Below, piece by piece: positions 48,707-58,168 of a stretch of DNA of 64,000 bases. A model generated the notes under the pieces. It worked only from the letters and a program-made list of their open reading frames with translations. It was not told the origin of the DNA and did not search any database. The stretch is from Glaciimonas sp. PAMC28666 (GTDB lineage: Bacteria > Pseudomonadota > Gammaproteobacteria > Burkholderiales > Burkholderiaceae_D), in NCBI RefSeq assembly GCF_016917355.1, contig NZ_CP070304.1, positions 1,302,001 to 1,366,000 of the forward strand, read 5' to 3'. Both the position numbers and the translations under genes were made by a program. Numbering within the stretch: the stretch's first letter is position 1; each line of letters opens with the position of its first letter.

Positions 48707-50540
48707 GGGCGCTCCATTTCTTGCCGAGATAAGCTTCGATGACGATAGGATCATTGGTAACTACCGACGGCTCGCCAATCGACAAAACACAGCCATGATC
48801 AAGTACCAACAGCCGGTCGGCGAGGCGCACCATGGCATGCATGGTGTGCTCAATGATGACCACAGTGACGCCAGTACTGCGAATATTTTGTATGACGGGT
48901 ATCAGGTGCTCAACGTCGTCAGCCCCCAGTCCAGCCAGGATTTCGTCCAGCAAAATCAGCTTGGGTTTAGATGCCAGGCAACGCGCCAGTTCCATCAGCC
49001 GTAACTGCATCATGGTCAAACTTCCGGCCAGGACCTGGACGTCAGCTTCCATCCCCACTTGTATTAACGCCGCTGTGGCGAGCGCGTATGCCTGTTCGTC
49101 CCGCTGCTCCTTGGCAAATGCGCCGACGACGACGTTTTGCAGTGTGGTCAAGCGCCCAAATGCACGCACTACCTGAAACGTTCTGCCTATGCCTAGCCGA
49201 CAAATTTGATGCGGTCTCAGGCCGACAATATTGCGACCATCCCATGCGACTTCACCTTTGGTGGCAGGCAGGATGCCATTGAGTAAGTTGAATAGCGTGG
49301 TTTTACCGGCACCATTAGGTCCGATAACACCGAGAATTTCATTTTTGAAAACATCAAACGAAACCTCGCTCACGGCCTGCAGGCCGCCAAACGATTTGGA
49401 GAGCGCTTTTACGCGCAGTGCGATCTCATGTCGGTCGCCGTTATGCTGCGCGCGTGGCGTAGGAGCAAGAGCAGAATGAGGAAATGCAGCGCCAATGACG
49501 GGGCTTATTTTGAGTGTTTTTCTTTTGGCAAAAATAGCTATTAGCTTTGGTAGTATTCCCTCTGGCGCGAGCAGCACTGTCAAGATAATCGCCAATCCAA
49601 ACACCACGCCTTGAATTCCTGGAATCTTGTCTCCCAGTTCTGCGTTAAGCAGTTCACTAACCGGCACTAAAACCAGCGCACCGATGACCGGTCCCGCAAT
49701 GGTGCCGACGCCGCCGAACAAGCTAAAAATTAAGGCCTGCGCGGAAATCAACATACCGAAAACGGCGTTTGGCGTAACAATCAACATGACCACCGCATAC
49801 AGTCCGCCAGCGGCACCGGCAATCGCGCCGGAGAGCACAATAGCCCGTAACTTCCAGCTAAATGGATCGATTCCGGCGGCTTCGGCAGCGAGTTCATTTT
49901 GCTTGATTGCGAGGAGCGATAATCCAAAACGGGAACGCGCAACGCGCAGATTAATGCAGACCGCGATCAGCAACAGAGCGACCGCCAGCACCGCATAGAA
50001 GCGGACATCGGCGAACTGCATATGGGAAATCGGGGAGTTCAGATGCCTGGGAAAAGTCACCTCCTGCAAACCCAGCCACTCGAATACATACAATATTCCG
50101 AGCGGATAAGCCAACATGGCCAATGCGAAGTAGTGGCCACGAAGGCGAAAGGTTGAGGCACCAATTAATCCGCCGGACAAACCTCCTACCAATGCGGCGA
50201 TGGGAATCCCAATCCACGGAGAAATGCCGAGTTTCACTTCGAGCAGGACGACGGTGTAAGCGCCCAGACCAAAAAATGCGGCGTGCCCGAATGACATTAA
50301 ACCCGAATAACCACTGAAAAGATTCCATGAGACTGCCAATGTTGCCCAGATTGGCGTCAGGGTCAATATCTGGCCATAGTAAGGATCGCTTACCAGCATC
50401 GTCACCGCAAGATAGAGAACGGCGAATTGCACAATCAATTTGATTGCGCTGCCTTTGGCGGGCTTAAAAAAACTCGGCAGTGCGTGCGACAAAGGATCAA
50501 GCAGGGAAGTACGTACGGAAGCAAACACAGTATTAAGCAC
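48690..50540 (-). CDS. Fused LivM permease - LivG ATPase
   Basis: 616 residues. Residues about 1-340 are a LivM-type permease with many helices (AVSWNLFSGYSGLMSFGHAA). After a linker comes a LivG ATPase with Walker A GPNGAGKTTLFNLL, but the signature reads LTMMQLRLMELARCL instead of LSGGQ and Walker B is LILLDEILAGL. GTG 50540 has GGAAGGA upstream and overlaps livH by 8 bp. Natural LivM-LivG fusions with such signatures occur in Burkholderiales. Confidence 0.88.
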   Translation of the reverse strand: MLNTVFASVRTSLLDPLSHALPSFFKPAKGSAIKLIVQFAVLYLAVTMLVSDPYYGQILTLTPIWATLAVSWNLFSGYSGLMSFGHAAFFGLGAYTVVLLEVKLGISPWIGIPIAALVGGLSGGLIGASTFRLRGHYFALAMLAYPLGILYVFEWLGLQEVTFPRHLNSPISHMQFADVRFYAVLAVALLLIAVCINLRVARSRFGLSLLAIKQNELAAEAAGIDPFSWKLRAIVLSGAIAGAAGGLYAVVMLIVTPNAVFGMLISAQALIFSLFGGVGTIAGPVIGALVLVPVSELLNAELGDKIPGIQGVVFGLAIILTVLLAPEGILPKLIAIFAKRKTLKISPVIGAAFPHSALAPTPRAQHNGDRHEIALRVKALSKSFGGLQAVSEVSFDVFKNEILGVIGPNGAGKTTLFNLLNGILPATKGEVAWDGRNIVGLRPHQICRLGIGRTFQVVRAFGRLTTLQNVVVGAFAKEQRDEQAYALATAALIQVGMEADVQVLAGSLTMMQLRLMELARCLASKPKLILLDEILAGLGADDVEHLIPVIQNIRSTGVTVVIIEHTMHAMVRLADRLLVLDHGCVLSIGEPSVVTNDPIVIEAYLGKKWSARAANK

Positions 50541-51501
50541 GGTCGACAGTCCTTCCAAACAGGCCTTGAGGCCGCATGATAATGATGAGCAGGAACACGA
50601 CGAAGATGGCGGCGTTTTGCAACTGCACGGGCAATACTAATGTGGACAGTTGCTGTACCAGTCCGATCGTCATGCCGCCCCAGAATGCGCCGGTGATGCT
50701 GCCGATGCCACCAAGTACGACGCCAGCAAACATGATCACCACAAATTCCACACCAACGTACGGCTGAAATGGATAGGAGCTGGCCAGCAGACCACCTGCA
50801 ATGGCAGTGATAGCGGCACCTAAACCGAATGCAAATCGATGCGATCGGCCCACGTCGATACCCATATAGATAGCGGCTTCGGCATTGTCGGCCGCCGCAC
50901 GCAATGTTTTGCCGACGCGGGTGCGCGTGATGAGCAAGGCGACGGCGGCCACAACACATAACACCACCACAAACGAAACCGTGCGGGCTTTGTTGAGAAA
51001 TATCGAGACGTCGGGGCCGATCAATGGCCCGATCTCCCAGGCCGTTGAAGACAATGACGTTTGAATGGTGCGCGGCTCGGAGCCAAACAGGATCAGTGCG
51101 CCGTTGGACAGAACCAGTGAGAGACCCAATGTAATGGTTAGTTGCGGATAATGGCCATCACCATCACTGCCCGCGACCCGCGTGCCAGTGACGCGGCCCA
51201 GAATTAACGGGTGAAGAATGATGGCAAAGATATATACCACGGCGCCAGCTATCAGCGCGCTAATAACCGGACTGGCATAAGGCCCCAGTGTTGATCCAAA
51301 CGCGTTACCGATCAGTTTGAATATGAACAAGGCGACATACATACCCAACATGAGGAATTCGCCCTGGGCGAAATTGATCACCCGCATCATGCTGAAGATA
51401 AGTCCGAGGCCGACACACATCAGACCGTACACTCCTCCTACGACGATCCCGGTAAGAAGTACCTGAAGAGCATTTTCGAGAAGTACCAATTGAGGATTCA
51501 T
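50533..51501 (-). CDS. livH: ABC permease LivH type
   Basis: 322 residues with about 8-9 membrane helices. The motif INFAQGEFLMLGMYVALF is typical of LivH. First gene of the operon livH-livMG-livF-binding protein; the ribosome site TGGAG precedes the ATG. Confidence 0.93.
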   Translation of the reverse strand: MNPQLVLLENALQVLLTGIVVGGVYGLMCVGLGLIFSMMRVINFAQGEFLMLGMYVALFIFKLIGNAFGSTLGPYASPVISALIAGAVVYIFAIILHPLILGRVTGTRVAGSDGDGHYPQLTITLGLSLVLSNGALILFGSEPRTIQTSLSSTAWEIGPLIGPDVSIFLNKARTVSFVVVLCVVAAVALLITRTRVGKTLRAAADNAEAAIYMGIDVGRSHRFAFGLGAAITAIAGGLLASSYPFQPYVGVEFVVIMFAGVVLGGIGSITGAFWGGMTIGLVQQLSTLVLPVQLQNAAIFVVFLLIIIMRPQGLFGRTVDRA

Positions 51502-52161
51502 GCGAACCGCTCCAATAAAAACATGCGACGTTTTCCTCTGTTGGTTGACTTATAACCAAGCGCAGCAGGCGTTTATGGGGATAAACTTGACCATTACCTA
51601 CCAGCAACTTGCATTGGTTATACATCAAAATAAAATAGCTTGTTATACGAAAAAGAATAATACACTACTAAATAGTACAATTAAATAATTTATTGGTATT
51701 TTTTTATACCGCTCAGTATGATATTTCTAAAATATTTATCAAATAGGGAATAGGTCGATTTAGCTATTTGCGACAAGAGAGGCGCTGCGTATGAGAGGGC
51801 AGGTTTTTTGATAACTGCGGAGAGTAAATTACATCAAATATTGCCACCTCAATGGCGATGATGGGCGCATAGATAGAACGTCGGCGTGACGCTTTAATGC
51901 TCGCTTCGGTGACCGGAGTCAAGCACGGTGAGCGTTGCTCCGTGCAACGGGAAGGAATAATGGATGCGTAGGTTTCGCTGCTGCCCACGCCACTGACCAA
52001 AAATCGAATGCCATTCCGCGCAAGTGGGCCGCCGAAACACTTAATTACTTCCAAGAAAATTTGCCACCGGCGATTAGAAAATCTGAATGCGCGCAGTGGC
52101 ATACGTATCATTTATTTTTTTCACACCGTTGCAGACCGGTGCGCATGATCTGTTCGTGTCG
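51502..52161. other. 660-bp spacer upstream of the liv operon
   Basis: No supported gene. The first 250 bp are very A/T-rich and must hold the liv promoter and possibly sites for the TetR regulator. A minus frame at 51764-52111 is unrecognised; another minus frame here reads like coding sequence for about 30 codons, so a decayed gene is possible. Confidence 0.4.
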
Positions 52162-52956
52162 TTATTTAACTTGAATCATGGCAAGCACCAAATCCGCCAT
52201 ACGTTCAGCCGTTTCAGGCCCCGTTAAGCGTCCGTGCGGACGATACCAGGCGTACGACCAACTTACAATACCACCGACGGCAAGCGACGCCATCTTGATA
52301 TCGTCAACCTTGAACTCGCCCGCGGTGACACCGTCGGTCAGCAGTTTGCAGAGCTTCAGGTCAAATTCGCGACGCATGTTTTCAATCGCATCGGAGTCTT
52401 CCTTCGACAGATGCTTTTGCTCACGCGTATAGATCGCGATGTGCTCTTGATTCTCGAGCACGGCGAGCATAAAGTCGCGCACCAGGGCCCTCACCTTTTC
52501 AGTGTTTGAGCCATCGGAAGCAACCACTTGATTCAATACATCAAGCGAGGCGCGGATGCCGAGGGAACATATTTCCGCGAGCAAGTCATTCTTGGATTTG
52601 AAATGGGAGTAAATAAATGGCTTGGTGACGCTCATTTTCTCAGCCACGGCTTCTAACGTTGTATTGTTGAAGCCGTTGTCATAAAACATTTCGGCAGCTA
52701 CCGCAATAATCCGTTCACGCTTAAGCCGAGACACCGCATCACGAATACCTTCAATGACATTTGGCTTGGCCGGTTCACTCGCTTTAATTGAGCCGGAGAC
52801 AGCCGCCTTCGGCTTCGCGGCTGGCTTTGGCTTCACCGCTGCCTTGGGTTTCGCTTTGCTCACTGCCTTAGGCTTTAAAATTTCAAGCGGTTTGACGGTT
52901 AATTTAGTTTTTTCGGCACTGATCGGCACGCTCTTACGAAGTGGTAGGTTTTTCAT
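52162..52956 (-). CDS. TetR/AcrR-family regulator with a Lys/Pro/Ala-rich N-terminal extension
   Basis: 264 residues from the ATG at 52956. Residues about 25-65 are a basic low-complexity tail (VSKAKPKAAVKPKPAAKPK). They are followed by a TetR helix-turn-helix (RIIAVAAEMFYDNGFNNTTL and AEKMSVTKPFIYSHFKSK) and a TetR C-terminal ligand domain. It lies upstream of the liv operon and probably senses a pathway compound. A longer start at 53124 adds 56 residues without a TetR match. The tail is like histone H1-type DNA-binding tails, unusual for TetR. Confidence 0.88.
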   Translation of the reverse strand: MKNLPLRKSVPISAEKTKLTVKPLEILKPKAVSKAKPKAAVKPKPAAKPKAAVSGSIKASEPAKPNVIEGIRDAVSRLKRERIIAVAAEMFYDNGFNNTTLEAVAEKMSVTKPFIYSHFKSKNDLLAEICSLGIRASLDVLNQVVASDGSNTEKVRALVRDFMLAVLENQEHIAIYTREQKHLSKEDSDAIENMRREFDLKLCKLLTDGVTAGEFKVDDIKMASLAVGGIVSWSYAWYRPHGRLTGPETAERMADLVLAMIQVK

Positions 52957-53551
52957 ACTGTATAGTTTAGTTGGATACTTACTTATTTGTACAGCAGAAT
53001 ATATATCACAAGAAATAGACGAATACACAAATTTCGTCATTTTCCGCTTAAAAATGTGACCACCTCGTAAGTGCTTCAGAATGACCCGTAGAAAAAAGAC
53101 GCAATCATATCTCACGCCTGGCAAGAAAACTTAACACGTACCAAAGCGGTTGCGAACGTTTCTCGACGCCCGCGAACTAAATGCAATGCAGCAACTTTGC
53201 TCATCGCCGTCAGGAAACAGGGGACATGCCTGAAGTGAGGTAGTACTGAAATATCACTGAAATATCAACAATGTTTGGATACCGTCTCAATCGCATATTG
53301 ATCCCCCTTCTCTGCTGACCTCCTGATAACTGCATCCACCCCTCATCAGCGCTGCCAACCCCATATTTTATTTAACAAAACGCCGCACATTGCAGAAAAG
53401 ATTCAGTGTTTAATTACGCGCGAAGATGAGGTTAAATTTTCTCAATAATTAAAAATTTAAAGAAACTTTAACCAATCGTAAATAACAGTGCGATGGAAAA
53501 AATAAATAACTTACATTAAGTCGGACGACGCATCGTAACAGCGCTTATATT
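52957..53551. other. Non-coding, A/T-rich stretch
   Basis: About 600 bp with no supported gene. It is A/T-rich, especially near 53390-53520, and contains promoter-like TTGTAC/TATATATC bases upstream of the TetR gene. Confidence 0.4.
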
Positions 53552-53698
53552 TTAGTATCGATGATCCTCACCGCCCCGGTCGCGGTCATGCCCATAACCA
53601 CCGTCATGGCGATACCCATCTCCGTACGGAACCGCTACACAGCCGCCCAGCGCCGCGCTCAACAGTGAAAAAAGAAGTAAAAAACAGAGACGTTTCAT
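53552..53698 (-). CDS. 48-residue lipoprotein, too short for usual gene calls
   Basis: From the ATG at 53698 with TAGGAGATC before it: a signal peptide KRLCFLLLFSLLSAALGGC with the lipobox LGGC (Cys20), then a short Gly/Tyr/Asp/Arg/His-rich tail (GDGYRHDGGYGHDRDRGG). The stop is TAA at 53552-53554. The lipobox and ribosome site make it credible. It faces away from the pilus operon. Confidence 0.72.
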   Translation of the reverse strand: MKRLCFLLLFSLLSAALGGCVAVPYGDGYRHDGGYGHDRDRGGEDHRY

Positions 53699-53991
53699 GG
53701 CGATCTCCTATTGATATGCGCTTAGGATTTTTGACGCTGAAACACCGCGTCAGTTCAACAAATATTTGACTTTTAATAAACGTTTAAATTTCTTTGTTTC
53801 AATTAAACCACTCCCTTAACATCGTTAACTCAGCTTCTACCTCGTCAACTTGAATGATTGAACGCAAGAAACTATAATTTGAGTAACAGCGCATTTCAAG
53901 GAGTCGTTCGGCCCTTAGCAAACTTCGAAAACATGACTGGATTTATCAAGTTGTAATCGATCGAAATAAACCTTTGAAATGGGAATCAGTC

Positions 53992-54516
53992 ATGATGATG
54001 AAAACGATACCTGGCGCTATTTTAATTTCCGTATTATCTATTGGTTACGCAGAAGCTCAGGCAGCTACGCAAACATCCACGATGATAAATACGGTGACCA
54101 TTACTAACAGTTGCACCATTGTGGCAGTTGGTTTCACAACTACTTATGATCCAATTGTCGCGAACGCCACCACGAACCAGGACGTCACCGGCACTGTCAC
54201 TACACTTTGCACGATCGGCGCGAGTCCGGTTATCACACTTGGTCAGGGCGCCAATTCGAATACAGGCTCGACAGACGCTGTTCCATTGCGTCGCCTTACA
54301 AGCGGCGGCGGCACCCCGACGTTTCTAAATTATTCCCTGTTTTCTGACACTGGCCGCACCGTCGCCTGGGGTAACACCGCAGCTACTGCACCAACTGCGG
54401 TCGTGGCGACGATTGCACCAGCAATCACCACAATATACGCCCGGGTTCCGTTTGGCCAAACTTCAGGCAAGGCTGCTGTTTATACGGATTCTGTAATCGC
54501 CACGGTGACCTTTTAA
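53992..54516 (+). CDS. Spore coat U-domain (SCPU) major pilin-like subunit
   Basis: 174 residues. A signal peptide (GAILISVLSIGYAEAQA) is followed by an SCPU beta-sandwich with paired Cys (NSCTIVAVGF and TTLCTIGASP), ending YTDSVIATVTF. Proteins of this type polymerise into Csu-like thin pili. First gene of the operon; its TAA overlaps the next start (TAATG). The ATG at 53992 is chosen over the TTG at 53974 because of the GGGA site. Confidence 0.88.
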   Translation: MMMKTIPGAILISVLSIGYAEAQAATQTSTMINTVTITNSCTIVAVGFTTTYDPIVANATTNQDVTGTVTTLCTIGASPVITLGQGANSNTGSTDAVPLRRLTSGGGTPTFLNYSLFSDTGRTVAWGNTAATAPTAVVATIAPAITTIYARVPFGQTSGKAAVYTDSVIATVTF

Positions 54517-55295
54517 TGACGGAAATGACGAGACGTAAAATCGGCCAGTCCGTCAGGCGATTAATCAGGCAATCGCTTGGCGTGTTGACAGTGGGAGGCG
54601 CGGCGGTTCTTAACTTCGCTCCCACCCCTGCATTAAGTGCATCGTTCAACGTGAATCCAGTAGGATTTGATCTGACCGCAGCGCATTCGTCAGGCGTACT
54701 TCGCATCACGAACACCGACGACACGCCAGTGCGCCTACAAGTAAGTGCTATCGACTGGAGCACCGACGGGCGTATCGAGGTCCTGAAGGATACCAACGCT
54801 TTGCTGTTAAATCCGCCGATATTTTTAGTAGCTCCAGGACAGACGCAGTTTTTGCGTTTCGGTGAACGTAGTCCTTCTAACCCAATCGTCGAGAAATCTT
54901 ATCGATTAATAATCGAAGAAGTCCCGCCAGGCGGCCCGCAACAGCCGGGGTTAAAGACATTATTAAAAGTCAGTATTCCTATATTTATCGCTCCACCAAT
55001 AAAACAAGAAAAAATGTCCTGGCAGTTAACGCAGGGACCGAACGGCGTCACGCTAACGGCGATCAATGCAGGCAACATGCATCAAAAAATTGTTGGCCTG
55101 CGATTAAATAACATTGATAGCGCTAACGTTTTGGAGATTGCAACGCCAGCGTATGTTTTATCAGGGCAACACAAGGGGTGGTCGCTGGGAAACGGAAAAA
55201 TTCATGCCGGGAAGGTTCGTGTACGGATACAAACAGACAAGGGCGAGTCTGAAGAGACTCTCACGATGGAAACTGACAAAGTATCTTCTAGCTAG
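54516..55295 (+). CDS. Csu-type periplasmic pilus chaperone (PapD-like)
   Basis: 259 residues. An N-terminal signal region is followed by the two immunoglobulin folds of PapD-like chaperones (FNVNPVGFDLTAAHSSGVLR and LLNPPIFLVAPGQTQFLRFG). It folds and caps pilin subunits in the periplasm. The ATG overlaps the stop of the first gene. Confidence 0.9.
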   Translation: MTEMTRRKIGQSVRRLIRQSLGVLTVGGAAVLNFAPTPALSASFNVNPVGFDLTAAHSSGVLRITNTDDTPVRLQVSAIDWSTDGRIEVLKDTNALLLNPPIFLVAPGQTQFLRFGERSPSNPIVEKSYRLIIEEVPPGGPQQPGLKTLLKVSIPIFIAPPIKQEKMSWQLTQGPNGVTLTAINAGNMHQKIVGLRLNNIDSANVLEIATPAYVLSGQHKGWSLGNGKIHAGKVRVRIQTDKGESEETLTMETDKVSSS

Positions 55296-57633
55296 CCTGA
55301 TTACCTTACAAGGATCCGCTTTTGCCGTACCGCAATTGGCAGCACAGCAACAGTCAGCGCCAGGGTTGAAGCCGAAACCAGAATCGGGATCAGACCTGAG
55401 CGTAGAGCAAGACTTATTGTTGGACGTCGTCGTCAACAATCAAAAAGTCGCGGACGCCACCCACGTTTTACGGACCGCGACGAATAAAATTCTCGTCCCT
55501 TCGCAGCTCTTGACCGATGCCCGATTGCGCATACCCGATCTCGCTCCCCTTACGCACGATCACGTTAATTACCTTCCGCTGGATGCTATACCGGGCGTGC
55601 ATGTAGAGATCGAAGCTGCAACCCAAACGCTGAGAATCACCGCGCCTCCCACTGCCTTCATTGGTGCAATATTCAATGCTAGCGGTCAAGCGCCGTTGCT
55701 CGAACAGGCGTCGACCACAGGCGCTTTCCTCAACTACGATATCAATTACACCCGTGGTTTAAATCAGAACAACCTTTCTGGGGTCGCCGAATTAGGTATT
55801 TTTGCCGGCGGGGGCACCTTTACCAGCCGCTTCATTGGCCTTGATGTGCTGGAAAAAAGTTCAGTATTCCGACTGGACAGCCAGTACACCCGAGACTTTC
55901 CCGCGCAACAGTCAACTTTGGTCGTCGGCGATAGCATCACGGGCATCAGCTCCTTTTCGCGGCAGGTCTATTTTGGCGGATTACAATGGCACACAAAATT
56001 TTCGACCATTCCCGGTTTTCAAGCGATTCCACTCCCCACATTCAACGGTACGGCTGCGGTGCCGTCTGTTGTCGATATTTACGTCAACAATATTTTGAGA
56101 CTCCAGCAGCCGGTTGATACAGGGCCATTTGCGATCAACAATTTACCCGTCTCTGCTGGTCAGGGTAACGTTCAAATGGTGGTCCATGACGTACTGGGAC
56201 GCCAGCAGGTTTACACCCAGAGCTACATTACTAGCGCGCAATTATTACGACAAGGAACCAGGGACGAATCCTATGAAATCGGTGCGATGCGCAACAATTT
56301 CGGCAATCAAAATAGCTACTACGGTGAGTCTTTCAGTTCCGGCACCATACGTTACGGGATCAGCGACCGCCTCACCGCCGAAGGCCACGGCGAAATCATG
56401 CGAGGACGCCAATCGCTTGGCTTTGGCGCTGCTGCCGCCCTCGGTAATTTTGGCTTGTTGAGCGCAGGCCTTGCGGCCAGTTCTTCGGAAAATGGGCGCG
56501 ATACGCTGCAATACCTTCAGTTCGATCGGCAGGGTGACAAATATGCATTTACTTTGCGTTCGCAGTTCGCAGGATCACGCTTTTGGCAGCTCGGCCTGGA
56601 CGATAATACGCTGGCACCAGCGGAGCAATTGCAAGCCCAGGCGAATGTTTCAATTACGCCCAGGACCAATCTTGCGTTCGGCTACGTCAACCAGATTAAC
56701 CGCGGTCAAGACAACGTACGCGCCATCAACTTCGGGGCAAGTTATAATCTGCATCAAAGCGGCAATATCAGTGTCGGATTACTGAAGTCACTGACCGAAG
56801 ACCGCCCGCTGTCAGTCAACATCGTATGGGTTATGCCGTTGTCGCATCAAAGTACGGCACAGGTAACTGCAAGCGGCCAACAAGGCAGCAAATCCCTGAG
56901 CGCGGAATATCAACAGGCGGCACCACAAGAAGGCGGCTGGGGCTATCGTGCGCGCGAGTCGATACTCGACAATAGCGGACAAGATATCGGTGTCAATTAC
57001 ATCGGCACCACGGGGGAATATACCGCTAACGCCAACCGCATCGATGGTCAAAGCAATCTGCAACTGGAAGCCCGCGGTGGTATCGCTTTGATGGGCGGGC
57101 ATGTCCGCGCCACACGATGGCTGGATCAAAGTTTCGCGATGATTGAAGTGCCGGTCTCGCAGCCGATCGATATCTACGCCAACAATATCAAGGTGGGTCA
57201 GACCGATAGAAATGGCGTTGGCTTCGTGCCACGCCTGATACCGTACGAGAATAATAATGTCTTTCTCGATGACGCGGGATTACCGATGTCCATGACACTG
57301 GACATGACACATAAATCCGTCGTACCCGGACCGCGATCAGGTAGCCTTCTGACATTCACCGCACGTCAAAACCAAAGCGCTACCGTGATTCTTCGGGACG
57401 ATCACGGCGCGGCGCTCCCAACCGGAACCCGGGTTCGGGCAAATGGCGATCAGGCGGAGCAGGAGGTTGCCTTACGCGGAGAGGTCTTTATTCCGTCAAT
57501 CATCTATCCGGCTACCATCACCGTTCTCAACACCGACGCGCAACCACTCTGCAACATCGACATTCCCGCATCAAGCCAACCGCAAATGCTGCCGGTACTG
57601 GGGCCCTTTTTATGTCACAGGGAGACCAAATGA
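55204..57633 (+). CDS. Csu-type outer membrane usher
   Basis: About 809 residues, FimD-like. An N-terminal signal region (LTKYLLASLITLQGSAFA), the usher plug and beta-barrel region (TASGQQGSKSLSAEY, EYTANANRIDGQSN) and a C-terminal domain ending with a Cys pair are seen. The start is uncertain: ATG 55204 and GTG 55219 both overlap the chaperone gene by about 90 bp. It exports and polymerises the pilins. The last codons overlap the next start (ATGA). Confidence 0.88.
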   Translation: MPGRFVYGYKQTRASLKRLSRWKLTKYLLASLITLQGSAFAVPQLAAQQQSAPGLKPKPESGSDLSVEQDLLLDVVVNNQKVADATHVLRTATNKILVPSQLLTDARLRIPDLAPLTHDHVNYLPLDAIPGVHVEIEAATQTLRITAPPTAFIGAIFNASGQAPLLEQASTTGAFLNYDINYTRGLNQNNLSGVAELGIFAGGGTFTSRFIGLDVLEKSSVFRLDSQYTRDFPAQQSTLVVGDSITGISSFSRQVYFGGLQWHTKFSTIPGFQAIPLPTFNGTAAVPSVVDIYVNNILRLQQPVDTGPFAINNLPVSAGQGNVQMVVHDVLGRQQVYTQSYITSAQLLRQGTRDESYEIGAMRNNFGNQNSYYGESFSSGTIRYGISDRLTAEGHGEIMRGRQSLGFGAAAALGNFGLLSAGLAASSSENGRDTLQYLQFDRQGDKYAFTLRSQFAGSRFWQLGLDDNTLAPAEQLQAQANVSITPRTNLAFGYVNQINRGQDNVRAINFGASYNLHQSGNISVGLLKSLTEDRPLSVNIVWVMPLSHQSTAQVTASGQQGSKSLSAEYQQAAPQEGGWGYRARESILDNSGQDIGVNYIGTTGEYTANANRIDGQSNLQLEARGGIALMGGHVRATRWLDQSFAMIEVPVSQPIDIYANNIKVGQTDRNGVGFVPRLIPYENNNVFLDDAGLPMSMTLDMTHKSVVPGPRSGSLLTFTARQNQSATVILRDDHGAALPTGTRVRANGDQAEQEVALRGEVFIPSIIYPATITVLNTDAQPLCNIDIPASSQPQMLPVLGPFLCHRETK

Positions 57634-58106
57634 AGATCTGCTTGAATTGGGCTTTTTCGATCGGCCTGCTATTAACCCCGCTAAGTATTAACGCTGCGGT
57701 GATTACGACCTGCACCGTGTCCACTTCCGCGGTCTCTTTCTCTAACTATGTTGCGACGGCACCAACCAACAACGATGGACTCGGCGATGTCGCAGTCACA
57801 TGCACCGCTCAGGTAGCTATCGGCATTGGTAGTTACGTTATCGGCCTCAGCACTGGCAACGGCACCTATGTGAACCGCAAACTCACTTCGGGACCAAATT
57901 TTCTCGGCTATAATTTGTTCAGCGATACCACGCGCTTATCGGTATGGGGAGACGGCACCGCAGGAACCCAAACGGTCTCGGATTCTTATCTCATCCTCCT
58001 GACACCAACCACCCGCCATTACACCGTGTATGGACGTATTCCACCTGGCCAGAGTCAACCCGCCGGTACTTACACAGATACCGTGACCGCAACCATCACC
58101 TATTGA
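57630..58106 (+). CDS. SCPU-domain tip-type pilin
   Basis: 158 residues, a signal peptide and one SCPU domain (AVITTCTVSTSAVSFSNYVA) ending YTDTVTATITY. ATG 57630 has AGGGAGACC before it; it overlaps the usher stop. It is the last operon gene, where Csu systems keep their tip adhesin, but it is half the size of CsuE, with a single domain. Confidence 0.88.
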   Translation: MKICLNWAFSIGLLLTPLSINAAVITTCTVSTSAVSFSNYVATAPTNNDGLGDVAVTCTAQVAIGIGSYVIGLSTGNGTYVNRKLTSGPNFLGYNLFSDTTRLSVWGDGTAGTQTVSDSYLILLTPTTRHYTVYGRIPPGQSQPAGTYTDTVTATITY

Positions 58107-58168
58107 AACAGCAAAACCTGTCAGGTGATTGACGCTCGCGCGGAGGCTATCGAGGCTTATCGACAAAC

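Noticed and set aside
51764..52111. 115-codon minus frame upstream of the liv operon
   Set aside because: No start site and no recognisable family; could be a decayed gene but nothing supports it.
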